64,000 nucleotides of DNA, from positions 8,834,243-8,898,242 of the forward strand of contig NZ_CP050063.1 of assembly GCF_011604685.1 (NCBI RefSeq). The letters run 5' to 3'. Each line of letters begins with the position of its first letter. Position 1 is the first letter of the stretch. This DNA is from Spirosoma aureum (lineage in GTDB: Bacteria > Bacteroidota > Bacteroidia > Cytophagales > Spirosomataceae). The translations under genes and the position numbers were made by a program. The notes under the pieces were generated by a model that worked only from the letters and a program-made list of their open reading frames with translations, ran no database searches and had not been told where the DNA came from. Shown here piece by piece: positions 16,912 to 25,800 of this stretch.

Positions 16912-19881
16912 ATGAAACATATTTCGTTGGCCTGCTATCTGGCAGTGTGGCTTTTATTGCCAACTCTATTGATGGCTCAGATTCAAGTATCGTTTCCTAC
17001 TACCCGGGCTGTTTTTCAGCGTAATAATGCTAATCAGGCGATCATTAGGATCACCGGTTACTACTCGGCCGCGATCACACAGGTACAGGCCCGCGTACAG
17101 GCCCGTAACGGTCAAGGCACTACGGTAGACTGGCAGCCAATCCAGAATACGCCAAGTGGTGGAACGTATGCAGGCGATCTTACTGTATCGGGCGGTTGGT
17201 ATGATCTTCAGGTACGAGGTATGAACGGCGGTCAGCAAGTAGGTGAGGTCATTACGGTTGAACGCGTTGGTGTTGGAGAAGTATTTGTCATAGCCGGCCA
17301 ATCGAACGCGCAGGGCGTTCACTACAGTGCACCTGTCTCAACAGATGACCGGGTTAATTGTGTAAACTATAGATACCCTGACAACGGCTTCCCGAACGAT
17401 CCGCCCGTACCTCAATTCTCACACTTAGACAATGGGGCTGGTTTTACGATTGCCCCTCGTGGCATGGGAAGTTGGTGCTGGGGCCGCCTGGGTGATCTTT
17501 TGGCCAGTAGGCTGAACGTTCCGGTTATGTTTTTTAATGCAGCTTTTACGGGAACATCCGTTCGAAACTGGAGTGATAGTGCTCCAGCAGGTGGTGCGGC
17601 ATACGGGTATGGTGGATCACCCTATCCGGCCCGGCAACCTTATATAAACCTCAAAATTGCCTTACAGAATTATTGCAATATGCTTGGCATACGGGCTGTT
17701 TTATGGCACCAGGGCGAAGCTGACAATTTATTCAATACAACGACCCAAAGCTACGTCACCGACCTTCAGTTCGTTATTAATCAAACCCGACAGGATTTTG
17801 GCAGAAACGTTTCCTGGGTGGTTGCCAGAGCTTCTCATTATGATCCTTTAGGGCCCAGCAGCAAAATAATCGCGGCCCAGGATCAGGTTATTGCGACAAC
17901 GCCCAATGTATTTGCAGGTCCCGCAACAGACACCGTTCAGGTGCCACGTTATCGGGCGCCCCTTTTTGATCCTGATCGTGTTCATTTCGATTTTAATGGA
18001 TTAATCTCAGTCTCTAATCTTTGGAATAGTAGTTTAAGTGATGCCTTCTTCCAGACATCGACTCCTCATGGCCCCGCTTTGGCCCCAACGGTTACAGTAG
18101 CGTGTGCAGGCAATAACTTAACGTTCACAATTAATGGTAGTTATTCGTCCATTCAGTGGGAATCAGGCGAAACAACCCAAAGCATAACAAAAGGGCCCGG
18201 TACGCTATACCGAGCCAAGGTTAAAGATGCATTGGGGAATACACATTTTACCAGTTACCTCCGCGTTTCCGATACTCCAGTGGCCTCAATAGTCAGCAAT
18301 AGGCCACCTGCGATCTGTGATGGAAGTACGCTCGCTCTTACGGCTAATTACGATAATGTAACCTGGCTTAGTCAGCCCAACAATACCAGTGTTGCTTCAG
18401 GGAAAACATTCAATGCCAGCGCGGCAGGTGCCTATTCGGTTCGATACCGGGACGTCAGTGGCTGCGATTTTGTTTCAAATACCCTCCAGCTTACACTCAA
18501 TCCTCTTCCGGCAACGCCAACTATAACGAACAGTAAGCCAACTACCTTCTGTCAGGGCGATAATACTGTTTTACTGGCTTCCAGCGATAATGTAGTCTAT
18601 AATTGGAGTGATGGGCAGAAAACTAAGCAAATTACCGTCACTACATCAGGTTCCTATACGGCTACCGTAACCGATCAGAACGGTTGCACATCAAAACCAT
18701 CTAATGTGCTTCAGGTAGTATCCAATCCGTTGCCTGCGAAACCCACCATTGTGGCGAATGGTGCTACTACTTTCTGTGCAGACAGGAATGTTATATTGAC
18801 TGCTTCAACTGAAGCGGCCTATTTCTGGACAAATGGGCAGACGGTTCAGAGCCTGACCATTACTCAGTCTGGCGATTACTCCCTCACCACCAGGAATCAG
18901 TTTGGTTGCCCATCTGTGCCATCCGATATTGTTACAGTCAAGGTAAACCCGCTTCCTCCCACACCTTCCGTATCGGCTGGTGGAGCTACAACTTTCTGCG
19001 CAGGCAATAGTGTTGCTTTAAATGCAACATCGCCTTTCGACGTAGTCTGGTCAAGCGGGCAGGCGAGTAAAACAATTACGGTAAGTCAATCAGGCAATTA
19101 TGCAGCACAGGCTCGTGACCAGAATAGCTGTTTATCTGTCTTCTCGTCGGTTATCAATGTACGGGTGAATCCTTTACCTAACGCTCCAACCATCTTATCC
19201 AGTCGTTCTCCAACAATCTGCCAGGGAGATAGAGTAACATTTACCGTAGAGGGCCCCTATACAGTCTTCTGGTCAACCGGCGACTCCACCCGAAGCATTA
19301 CAACCGGGCAGGCAGGTAACTACTCCGCACGAGTTCGCGATGTAAATGGTTGTGTTTCGACACAATCAAATCCTACTGTTGTTGATGTTAAAGCGCTACC
19401 ACCTGCTCCAACCATAAATTCGATTGGAACTTATACGCTTGAAGCAGTTAGTTCGACCAATGGCGATCGTTTTCTGTGGCGTCGGGATAATGATTCTTTA
19501 GCCGTTCAAACTGCCATTATTAAAGCAGGAACATCAGGCAACTATACAGCCCGGTCATCGATCGTTTATTCAAATACACTCACGTGTTTCTCGTTACCTT
19601 CGGCAGCCTATCTGCTTACAATCGATCCAAGTTTTAATGGACTTAGCGTTTACCCAAACCCAAATCCAAATAAAATTGTCATTGTTGAAACCCAGCAAAA
19701 CCTAACAAACGCTACGCTCACGTTATATACGTTGACTGGCCAAAAAGTTCTGGTTCGAAACATTGCAGTATTTGATGAGCGGAAGCAACTTACCCTAACC
19801 GACTTACCAGCTGGTGTTTATATTCTACGAGTTGAAGCTTCTGGCTTTGCCGGGTCTAAACGAATTTTGCTCGGTTTGTAA
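16912..19881 (+). CDS. secreted SASA/SGNH esterase-like protein with repeats and T9SS sorting domain
   Basis: A 989-residue protein. Signal peptide 1-22. An N-terminal beta domain comes first, then a sialate-O-acetylesterase-like (SASA, carbohydrate esterase 6-type) SGNH domain at about 120-385: GQSNAQG (129-135, Ser131 candidate nucleophile), AVLWHQGEADN and DPDRVHFDFNGL with the Asp/His pair. About six Ig-like repeats of roughly 80 residues follow, each with an FCxGD-like opening and an SGxYxAxVxD close. A type A type IX secretion sorting domain occupies about 908-989 (YPNPNPNK, LYTLTGQKV, LPAGVYILRV). It is probably exported through the T9SS and anchored on the cell surface to deacetylate polysaccharides. 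Confidence 0.88.
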   Translation: MKHISLACYLAVWLLLPTLLMAQIQVSFPTTRAVFQRNNANQAIIRITGYYSAAITQVQARVQARNGQGTTVDWQPIQNTPSGGTYAGDLTVSGGWYDLQVRGMNGGQQVGEVITVERVGVGEVFVIAGQSNAQGVHYSAPVSTDDRVNCVNYRYPDNGFPNDPPVPQFSHLDNGAGFTIAPRGMGSWCWGRLGDLLASRLNVPVMFFNAAFTGTSVRNWSDSAPAGGAAYGYGGSPYPARQPYINLKIALQNYCNMLGIRAVLWHQGEADNLFNTTTQSYVTDLQFVINQTRQDFGRNVSWVVARASHYDPLGPSSKIIAAQDQVIATTPNVFAGPATDTVQVPRYRAPLFDPDRVHFDFNGLISVSNLWNSSLSDAFFQTSTPHGPALAPTVTVACAGNNLTFTINGSYSSIQWESGETTQSITKGPGTLYRAKVKDALGNTHFTSYLRVSDTPVASIVSNRPPAICDGSTLALTANYDNVTWLSQPNNTSVASGKTFNASAAGAYSVRYRDVSGCDFVSNTLQLTLNPLPATPTITNSKPTTFCQGDNTVLLASSDNVVYNWSDGQKTKQITVTTSGSYTATVTDQNGCTSKPSNVLQVVSNPLPAKPTIVANGATTFCADRNVILTASTEAAYFWTNGQTVQSLTITQSGDYSLTTRNQFGCPSVPSDIVTVKVNPLPPTPSVSAGGATTFCAGNSVALNATSPFDVVWSSGQASKTITVSQSGNYAAQARDQNSCLSVFSSVINVRVNPLPNAPTILSSRSPTICQGDRVTFTVEGPYTVFWSTGDSTRSITTGQAGNYSARVRDVNGCVSTQSNPTVVDVKALPPAPTINSIGTYTLEAVSSTNGDRFLWRRDNDSLAVQTAIIKAGTSGNYTARSSIVYSNTLTCFSLPSAAYLLTIDPSFNGLSVYPNPNPNKIVIVETQQNLTNATLTLYTLTGQKVLVRNIAVFDERKQLTLTDLPAGVYILRVEASGFAGSKRILLGL

Positions 19882-19891
19882 TATTATTGCC

Positions 19892-19967
19892 AAATATACC
19901 GTTCAATCATAAAATCCCCGGCAAAATTTGTATTTTGCCGGGGATTTTATGATTGAACGGTATATTT
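19892..19967. terminator. 76-bp palindrome with 36-bp perfect arms
   Basis: Arms 19892-19927 and 19932-19967 are perfectly complementary around the loop TTGT. The core is CCCCGGC/GCCGGGG flanked by A/T tracts. It lies ten bases after the first SASA gene and before its paralogue, so it should separate their transcripts. It is the longest perfect hairpin seen in the window. Confidence 0.85.
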
Positions 19968-20055
19968 AATAAGTAAGGTCTGATTGTTGCTATAAGAAAT
20001 AAATTACGCCTTGATCAGCATGCCTACTAGCAACAGGACTGAAGAAAACTGACAC

Positions 20056-22191
20056 ATGAAAAACTATTATATCCTGTACATTTTTCTGCTGTTTAGTCAG
20101 AGGGCTATGCTTCCCAATGCTAAAGCGCAGACTACCGGTCAGGCAATAAAGATCACGTATCCCGAAAGCCGGGCCATTTTCCAACGGGGAGCTGATAACA
20201 CGAGTACAATTTACGTATCGGGTAACTACTACCAGCCAGTTGATAGCGTCCAGGCTCGTGTTATTGCTGAGGTTGCAGGGCAAGGTATAAACACCGAGTG
20301 GGCTACCATCCAGCGAAATCCACAGGGAGGAATCTTTCAAAGCTCTATCCGGGCACAGGGTGGTTGGTATCGCCTGGAGATCCAGGCCTTTTCGGGAGGA
20401 GCCATAGTGGGTAGTGATGTCATCCGCAAAATTGGTGTTGGCGAAGTATTCATCATCACGGGTCAGTCAAATGCACAAGGTTTTCAGAACTTCGGTGCAG
20501 TAGGGGCAGCCGATGACCGGGTCAACTGCGTTACCTATGATAACTCGACCGCAAACTCGCTGGCCGATCCACCAGCCCCTTCCTTTCAGCAGCTTGGTGC
20601 TGCTTCACTGATTGGCCCCCGTGGCCAAAGTGCCTGGTGCTGGGGTGTACTGGGCGATTTAATTGCGAAACAATATAATGTTCCCGTCCTATTCATCAAT
20701 ACAGCCTGGGAAGCTACAATCATCAAAAACTGGGTAGAAAGTTCAAACAACCAGACAACCCTCAAGTGGTTTAATAGCCAGCCGTTTCCAGCTGGAATGC
20801 CTTACGCCAACTTACTGATCGCCCTTCGTTATTATTGCTCTCTTCAGGGATTACGCGCTGTTTTGTGGCAACAGGGCGAAAATGATAACTTTCCTATACA
20901 CTCCACGCGCAAAGTATACGCTGACGACATGCAGTATCTGATCAACAAAACGCGCTCAGATACAGATCGTTATCCGGCCTGGGTTCTGGCACGATCATCA
21001 TACAACACTGGCCAGGTAAGTGAAGACATTATTCAAGCCCAAAATGACGTTATCAACACCTATAACAACAATGTTTTTGCGGGCCCATTTACCGATAATA
21101 TTCAGATTCCCCGTTATGAAGGCGATGTTCACTTTGGTGGAGATGGCTTAAAGCAATTAGGGCAGGCCTGGTTCAACAGCCTGAATTCTATTTTCTTCGC
21201 AACATCGCGTCCATTAACACCACTCCCTTCACCCGCCATTAAGGTAACTTGTGCAGCCAATAACGCCTTGACAGTTACATTGCCTGATCTGTATAAATCT
21301 TATGTTTGGAACAGTGGGCAAACGACGCAAGCTATTACGATCAATAAGTCAGGAGTTTATCGCGCAACCCTGAAAGATAAATATGGAAATACCTATTTAT
21401 CACCCGCTATTGACGTCCAGGGCGTAATCCAGCCAACAGTTCCAACAATTTCGCTGAGTAAACAACCAGGGCAACCGGCCACTTCTCAGCAACAAATTTG
21501 TGCAGATTCGACGTTAACACTGGTAGCTTCTTCTTCCACGGGCAGTATTCCGGTATGGAGTACAGGCATTGCCAGCAGATCAATTACGGTAGGAACATCA
21601 GGGGTTTATTCGGCTCAGTCAGTAAATGTATATGGCTGTAAATCGGCACAATCACCAACCATCACATTAACGGCTCGTCCTAAATTACCGGCACCTACGG
21701 TCGAACAGGTAGGTACTTACTCGCTACAGGCAACGCTACCCACACCAACAGGTGGACAGATCGATCAGTTTGACTGGCGTCGGTCAGGCGAAGTTATTCC
21801 ACAGAATGGTCCAGTCGTAAAAGTTATTGTAAGCGGTAGTTATTCGGCTCGCGATAAAACGACATTCGCCTTGAATAATAGCTCAAATCTGACTTGTTAC
21901 TCCGACTACAGCGCGCCTAAAGAATTTACGTTCGATCAGACCACCGGCGGAGTAAGTGTATATCCAAATCCGTCAAACGATGGTGTTGTGACAATCGAAA
22001 CGATTGAAAACCTGAAAGACGCCCTTGTCGACGTTTTTTCATTAACAGGGCAGCAACTTTCATCATATGTGGTTCCAATTTTTGATGAGCGCAAATTGCT
22101 TAATTTATCGGGGCTTGCTCAGGGTGAATATATTATACGCGTTCGATCGGTGGGTTTTAACGTCTCCCGTCGTATTATCATCGCCCGATAG
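20056..22191 (+). CDS. secreted SASA/SGNH esterase-like protein with T9SS sorting domain (paralogue)
   Basis: A 711-residue paralogue of the preceding gene. It has a signal peptide (about 1-25), a beta domain with ESRAIFQRGADN matching TTRAVFQRNNAN of the first copy, an SGNH core with GQSNAQG at 136-142 (Ser138), AVLWQQGENDN and GDVHFGGDGL, then only two to three Ig-like repeats and a type A T9SS sorting domain at about 630-711 (VYPNPSNDG, VFSLTGQQL, LAQGEYIIRV). WQQGEND replaces WHQGEAD of the first copy, removing a conserved His of that block. Surface polysaccharide deacetylation is the likely role. The terminator between the copies suggests separate expression. Confidence 0.87.
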   Translation: MKNYYILYIFLLFSQRAMLPNAKAQTTGQAIKITYPESRAIFQRGADNTSTIYVSGNYYQPVDSVQARVIAEVAGQGINTEWATIQRNPQGGIFQSSIRAQGGWYRLEIQAFSGGAIVGSDVIRKIGVGEVFIITGQSNAQGFQNFGAVGAADDRVNCVTYDNSTANSLADPPAPSFQQLGAASLIGPRGQSAWCWGVLGDLIAKQYNVPVLFINTAWEATIIKNWVESSNNQTTLKWFNSQPFPAGMPYANLLIALRYYCSLQGLRAVLWQQGENDNFPIHSTRKVYADDMQYLINKTRSDTDRYPAWVLARSSYNTGQVSEDIIQAQNDVINTYNNNVFAGPFTDNIQIPRYEGDVHFGGDGLKQLGQAWFNSLNSIFFATSRPLTPLPSPAIKVTCAANNALTVTLPDLYKSYVWNSGQTTQAITINKSGVYRATLKDKYGNTYLSPAIDVQGVIQPTVPTISLSKQPGQPATSQQQICADSTLTLVASSSTGSIPVWSTGIASRSITVGTSGVYSAQSVNVYGCKSAQSPTITLTARPKLPAPTVEQVGTYSLQATLPTPTGGQIDQFDWRRSGEVIPQNGPVVKVIVSGSYSARDKTTFALNNSSNLTCYSDYSAPKEFTFDQTTGGVSVYPNPSNDGVVTIETIENLKDALVDVFSLTGQQLSSYVVPIFDERKLLNLSGLAQGEYIIRVRSVGFNVSRRIIIAR

Positions 22192-22217
22192 AAGTAAAGC
22201 AATACTCTTTTATACAT

Positions 22218-22249
22218 AAATAAGACCTTTTTCCGGAAAAGGTCTTATT
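22218..22249 (+). terminator. terminator after the second SASA gene
   Basis: AAATAAGACC at 22218-22227 and GGTCTTATTT at 22240-22249 close a stem extended by T and A tracts and a TTCCGG centre, followed by further T. Confidence 0.85.
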
Positions 22250-22292
22250 TTGTTTTACACCCAGCTGAGGATAAACGCAGAGTTGCTTGATC

Positions 22293-22323
22293 TTGAAAAA
22301 ACGATGGTTATTCTGTATCTTTG
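22293..22323 (+). promoter_or_regulatory. promoter of the nuo operon
   Basis: TTG at 22293-22295, a 20-base spacer and TATCTTTG at 22316-22323 fit the Bacteroidota consensus. Transcription would start near 22330, about 80 bases before the nuoA ATG. A second -7-like box, TACATTTG at 22380-22387, lies inside the leader. Confidence 0.5.
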
Positions 22324-22410
22324 GAAGATGTTCGGGCTAAGGTTCAATGGCAACTAAATGTGTCTATTGGTTTTATCGCTACATTTGCGCCGATATTTTC
22401 AATTCATTGT

Positions 22411-22782
22411 ATGAACGCAACCTACCTCCCGGCCGACTATCTGCCGGTGCTAATCCAGCTTGGTTTGGCCCTTGGTTTCATCGTCACAACGATGCTTGTA
22501 ACCCACTCAATTGGCCCCAAGCGTCATAGTCAAAAAAAGGACGATCCCTTTGAGTGTGGGATTCCTGTTCATGGTGATGCCCGTACCCCAATTTCCATCA
22601 AGTATTTCCTGATTGCTATCCTGTTCGTATTGTTCGATGTGGAAGTAATCTTTTTGTACCCATGGGCAGTAAATTTTAAAGGACTGGGTTTAACCGGTTT
22701 TATCGAAATGGTGCTGTTTATGGGCTTATTACTGGCGGGTTTCTATTACATCATCCGTAAGGGTGTTCTGAATTGGGAATAG
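22411..22782 (+). CDS. nuoA: NADH-quinone oxidoreductase subunit A
   Basis: A 123-residue membrane subunit of complex I with three helices. The conserved loop GPKRHSQKKDDPFECGIP carries the invariant Cys, followed by the conserved SIKYFLIAILFVLFDVEVIFLYPWA. The start is set at ATG 22411, which gives the normal length. The in-frame TTG at 22321 lies inside the promoter. First gene of nuoABCDEFGHIJ. Confidence 0.95.
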   Translation: MNATYLPADYLPVLIQLGLALGFIVTTMLVTHSIGPKRHSQKKDDPFECGIPVHGDARTPISIKYFLIAILFVLFDVEVIFLYPWAVNFKGLGLTGFIEMVLFMGLLLAGFYYIIRKGVLNWE

Positions 22783-22847
22783 GCCTCAACAAATGAATTT
22801 TCGAGCATATTTATTCGTTGTTATACTAAGCAAATACAACGTATCTT

Positions 22848-23393
22848 ATGGCAACTGACATTAAGCTGGCCGAAGCACCCGCGAGTTACGATGGACCGGG
22901 ATTTTCCGCCACTTCATTCGATAAAATTATTGGATTGGCTCGGGCAAATTCACTCTGGCCACTTCCATTTGCAACTTCCTGTTGTGGCATTGAGTTCATG
23001 TCAACCATGGCCTCAACCTTCGATCTGGCTCGCTTCGGGTCGGAGCGACCAAGTTTTTCACCTCGCCAGGCCGATATGCTATTGGTAGCCGGAACAATTG
23101 CTAAAAAGATGGGACCGGTTGTTAAGCAGGTGTATCTGCAAATGGCCGAACCACGCTGGGTAATTGCTATTGGAGCCTGTGCGTCAAGTGGTGGCATTTT
23201 CGATACGTATAGCGTGTTGCAAGGCATCGACCGCATAATTCCTGTCGATGTGTATGTACCGGGTTGTCCCCCTCGCCCCGAGCAGATTCTGGATGGCGTG
23301 ATGCAGGTGCAGGAACTCGCCAAGAACGAATCGCTGCGTCGTCGAAATACTGAAGAGTATCAGAAACTGCTGAATTCGTATAGCATACAATAA
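22848..23393 (+). CDS. nuoB: NADH-quinone oxidoreductase subunit B
   Basis: A 181-residue peripheral subunit carrying cluster N2, the last iron-sulfur cluster before quinone. The ligands are seen in FATSCCGIEFM (adjacent cysteines), GACASSGG and VPGCPPRPE. It starts 65 bases after nuoA and is followed by an octad-repeat element before nuoC. Confidence 0.96.
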   Translation: MATDIKLAEAPASYDGPGFSATSFDKIIGLARANSLWPLPFATSCCGIEFMSTMASTFDLARFGSERPSFSPRQADMLLVAGTIAKKMGPVVKQVYLQMAEPRWVIAIGACASSGGIFDTYSVLQGIDRIIPVDVYVPGCPPRPEQILDGVMQVQELAKNESLRRRNTEEYQKLLNSYSIQ

Positions 23394-23399
23394 ATAGTA

Positions 23400-23477
23400 A
23401 ATGAGTGAATGGGTGAACAAGCAACCAGCTTCTTTTTACTCATTCACTCATTCGCTCGTTCACTCATTCACTAATTG
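23400..23477. repeat. octad-periodic inverted element between nuoB and nuoC
   Basis: Left units of 8 nt start at 23400, 23408 and 23416 (AATGAGTG, AATGGGTG and a degenerate third). Right units start at 23438, 23446, 23454, 23462 and 23470, ACTCATTC three times with variants. The halves are inverse complements. This is the same architecture as the heptad elements but with an 8-nt step. The in-frame TTG at 23475 lies within it, so nuoC is taken to start at the ATG just after. Confidence 0.65.
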
Positions 23478-23480
23478 AAG

Positions 23481-23981
23481 ATGCTGACCAACGAAGAAGT
23501 TGCGCAGACCATTATTAATCAGTTTGGCGAGGCTGTCAGTGATTTTGATGATCCGTATGACCTGCTAACCTTTTCGACTACTCGGGAAACGATTATCCCG
23601 CTGATCACTTACCTAAAAGACCATCAGACATTTCAGGTTGGTTTTTTGACTGATATAACCGGCATACATTACCCGGATTCAGTGGGTAAAGAGTTTTGTG
23701 TAGTCTATCATCTACACAGTCTGACCAACAACTTCCGGTTGCGTGTCAAAGTCTTTCTGTCAGCAGATGATCTTCACATTCCGACTGCGAGTCCCGTTTT
23801 CGCTAGTGCAAACTGGATGGAACGCGAAACCTTCGACTTTTTTGGGATTATTTTCGATGGACACCCTGATTTGCGCCGAATCCTGAACATGGAGGAAATG
23901 GATTATTTCCCGATGCGCAAAGAATATCCACTCGAAGACGCCACCCGCGAAGATAAAATTGACGCATTGTTTGGACGATAA
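23481..23981 (+). CDS. nuoC: NADH-quinone oxidoreductase subunit C
   Basis: A 166-residue hydrophilic subunit (30-kDa family). The signature WMERETFDFFGIIFDGHPDLRRIL is at about residues 112-135, and the C-terminus FPMRKEYPLED is typical. Start at ATG 23481. nuoC and nuoD are separate genes here, not fused as in E. coli. Confidence 0.95.
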   Translation: MLTNEEVAQTIINQFGEAVSDFDDPYDLLTFSTTRETIIPLITYLKDHQTFQVGFLTDITGIHYPDSVGKEFCVVYHLHSLTNNFRLRVKVFLSADDLHIPTASPVFASANWMERETFDFFGIIFDGHPDLRRILNMEEMDYFPMRKEYPLEDATREDKIDALFGR

Positions 23982-23987
23982 ATACTG

Positions 23988-24043
23988 GCGAAAGAGCGAA
24001 TGCGTAAATACGCATTTACTCTTTCTCTCTTTTACTCTTTAAG
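23988..24043. repeat. octad-periodic inverted element between nuoC and nuoD
   Basis: 8-nt units start at 23988 (GCGAAAGA), 23996 (GCGAATGC) and 24004. Further units at 24012, 24020, 24028 and 24036 (for example TCTTTCTC, TCTTTTAC) have roughly inverse-complementary content. ATGCG and CGCAT at the centre can pair. It fills the gap and ends two bases before the nuoD ATG. Confidence 0.55.
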
Positions 24044-24045
24044 AA

Positions 24046-25278
24046 ATGGTTTCTGAAGATCTCGATATAGCCAACAAAAACCTGCCTGCCGAACAGGGTC
24101 CGGTTCAGTATGTTAATGAACTGACTACGCTCAATCTCGGTCCAACCCACCCAGCTACGCATGGTATTTTCCAGAACGTCCTTCAGATGGACGGGGAGAA
24201 AATTGTATCGAGCGAGCAGACGATCGGGTATATCCACCGGGCTTTCGAGAAAATTGCCGAGCGTCGCCCGTTCTACCAGATTACAACGCTTACCGATCGG
24301 ATGAACTACTGTTCGTCGCCCATTAACAACATGGGTTGGCACATGACAGTCGAAAAATTACTGGGCATCGACATACCGAAACGAGCCCAATACATCCGCG
24401 TCATTCTGATGGAATTGGCCCGGATTGCTGATCACGTCGTTTGTAATGGCATTTTAGGTGTTGATACAGGAGCTTTTACTGGCTTTTTGTATATCTATCA
24501 GGAGCGTGAAAACATTTACGAAATTTACGAAGAGATCTGTGGAGCTCGTTTAACAACTAATATGGGTCGAATTGGTGGCATGGAGCGAGACCTCTCTCCT
24601 ACTGCCATCCGTAAGATTAAAGAGCTGCTGGTACGTTTCCCCAAAATATTACGCGAGTTTGAAAATCTGTTTAATCGCAACCGGATTTTCATGGATCGCG
24701 TCATAAACGTTGGGTCAATTTCGGCAGAACGCGCCCTCAGCTATGGCTTTACTGGCCCAAACCTACGAGCCGCTGGTGTTGATTACGACGTTCGTGTTAT
24801 GAACCCGTATTCATCCTATCAGGACTTTGAGTTTGACATTCCTGTCGGACAAAGTGGCGATACCTATGACCGGTTCATGGTTCGGAATGAAGAAATGTGG
24901 CAAAGTCTTCGGATTATTCAGCAGGCGATGGACAACCTGCCTGAGGGTCCTTATTATGCCGACGCTCCTCAATATTACTTACCGCCAAAGCAGGAAGTCT
25001 ATAAAAACATGGAAGCCCTCATCTATCACTTCAAGATTGTGATGGGCGAGATCGATGCACCCGTTGGTGAAGTTTATCACGCTGTTGAGGGCGGTAACGG
25101 CGAACTTGGCTTCTATCTGATCAGCGATGGAGGTCGCGCACCATACCGCCTACACTTCCGTCGTCCATGTTTTATCTATTACCAGGCTTACCCGGAAATG
25201 TGTAAAGGCCTCACGCTATCTGATGCCATTGTCATTATGAGTAGTATGAATGTCATTGCAGGTGAGTTAGATGCATAG
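24046..25278 (+). CDS. nuoD: NADH-quinone oxidoreductase subunit D
   Basis: A 410-residue subunit (49-kDa family) that forms part of the quinone site. It shows LNLGPTHPATHGIF near residue 28, the quinone-pocket His region, IGYIHRAFEKIAE, and the terminal SMNVIAGELDA region including the conserved Asp and Arg residues. The full family length is present. nuoE follows after 15 bases. Confidence 0.96.
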   Translation: MVSEDLDIANKNLPAEQGPVQYVNELTTLNLGPTHPATHGIFQNVLQMDGEKIVSSEQTIGYIHRAFEKIAERRPFYQITTLTDRMNYCSSPINNMGWHMTVEKLLGIDIPKRAQYIRVILMELARIADHVVCNGILGVDTGAFTGFLYIYQERENIYEIYEEICGARLTTNMGRIGGMERDLSPTAIRKIKELLVRFPKILREFENLFNRNRIFMDRVINVGSISAERALSYGFTGPNLRAAGVDYDVRVMNPYSSYQDFEFDIPVGQSGDTYDRFMVRNEEMWQSLRIIQQAMDNLPEGPYYADAPQYYLPPKQEVYKNMEALIYHFKIVMGEIDAPVGEVYHAVEGGNGELGFYLISDGGRAPYRLHFRRPCFIYYQAYPEMCKGLTLSDAIVIMSSMNVIAGELDA

Positions 25279-25293
25279 TACAGTTTTCAGTTT

Positions 25294-25797
25294 ATGAGCA
25301 CGACTGTTGAAAATAAACCGGTGGTTTTTACCCCAGAGCGTTTAACGAAAGCGCAGGAAATTATTGCCAATTATCCTGAAGGGCGGCAGAAGTCAGCGCT
25401 ATTGCCGCTGCTTCATCTGCTACAGGAGCAGGAAGGCTGGACCAGTCCCGAAGGTATGGACTACGTAGCCCGGCTGCTTGGCATCCAGCCAATTGAGGTT
25501 TATGAGGTAGCAACATTCTACACCATGTACCACATTGACCCGGTCGGTAAGCATGTTATTGAGTATTGTCGTACAGGTCCATGTTGCCTGATGGGTGGCG
25601 AAGAGGTGTATGCCCATCTGAAACAACGCCTTGGTATCGACACTGGCCAGACAACCGTCGACGGACAGTTTACGCTCAAAGAAGTTGAGTGCCTTGCCGC
25701 CTGTGGAATGGGCCCAGTGTTTCAGATTCGTGAAAAATACTATATGAATTTGACGAACGAGCGTGTAGACGAGATCATTGACGAGTTGTCGAAGTAA
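25294..25797 (+). CDS. nuoE: NADH-quinone oxidoreductase subunit E
   Basis: A 167-residue 24-kDa-family subunit binding the [2Fe-2S] cluster N1a. The ligands are in YCRTGPCCLMGG and ECLAACGMGP. The start codon follows two heptad units (CAGTTTT, CAGTTTA), which look like a half copy of the repeat elements found elsewhere in this operon. nuoF starts four bases after the stop. Confidence 0.95.
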   Translation: MSTTVENKPVVFTPERLTKAQEIIANYPEGRQKSALLPLLHLLQEQEGWTSPEGMDYVARLLGIQPIEVYEVATFYTMYHIDPVGKHVIEYCRTGPCCLMGGEEVYAHLKQRLGIDTGQTTVDGQFTLKEVECLAACGMGPVFQIREKYYMNLTNERVDEIIDELSK

Positions 25798-25800
25798 CCC

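Noticed and set aside
23438..23477. Possible CRISPR or microsatellite array because ACTCATTC is repeated
   Set aside because: Units are 8 nt without spacers and have an inverted partner half. This is the periodic element between nuoB and nuoC.
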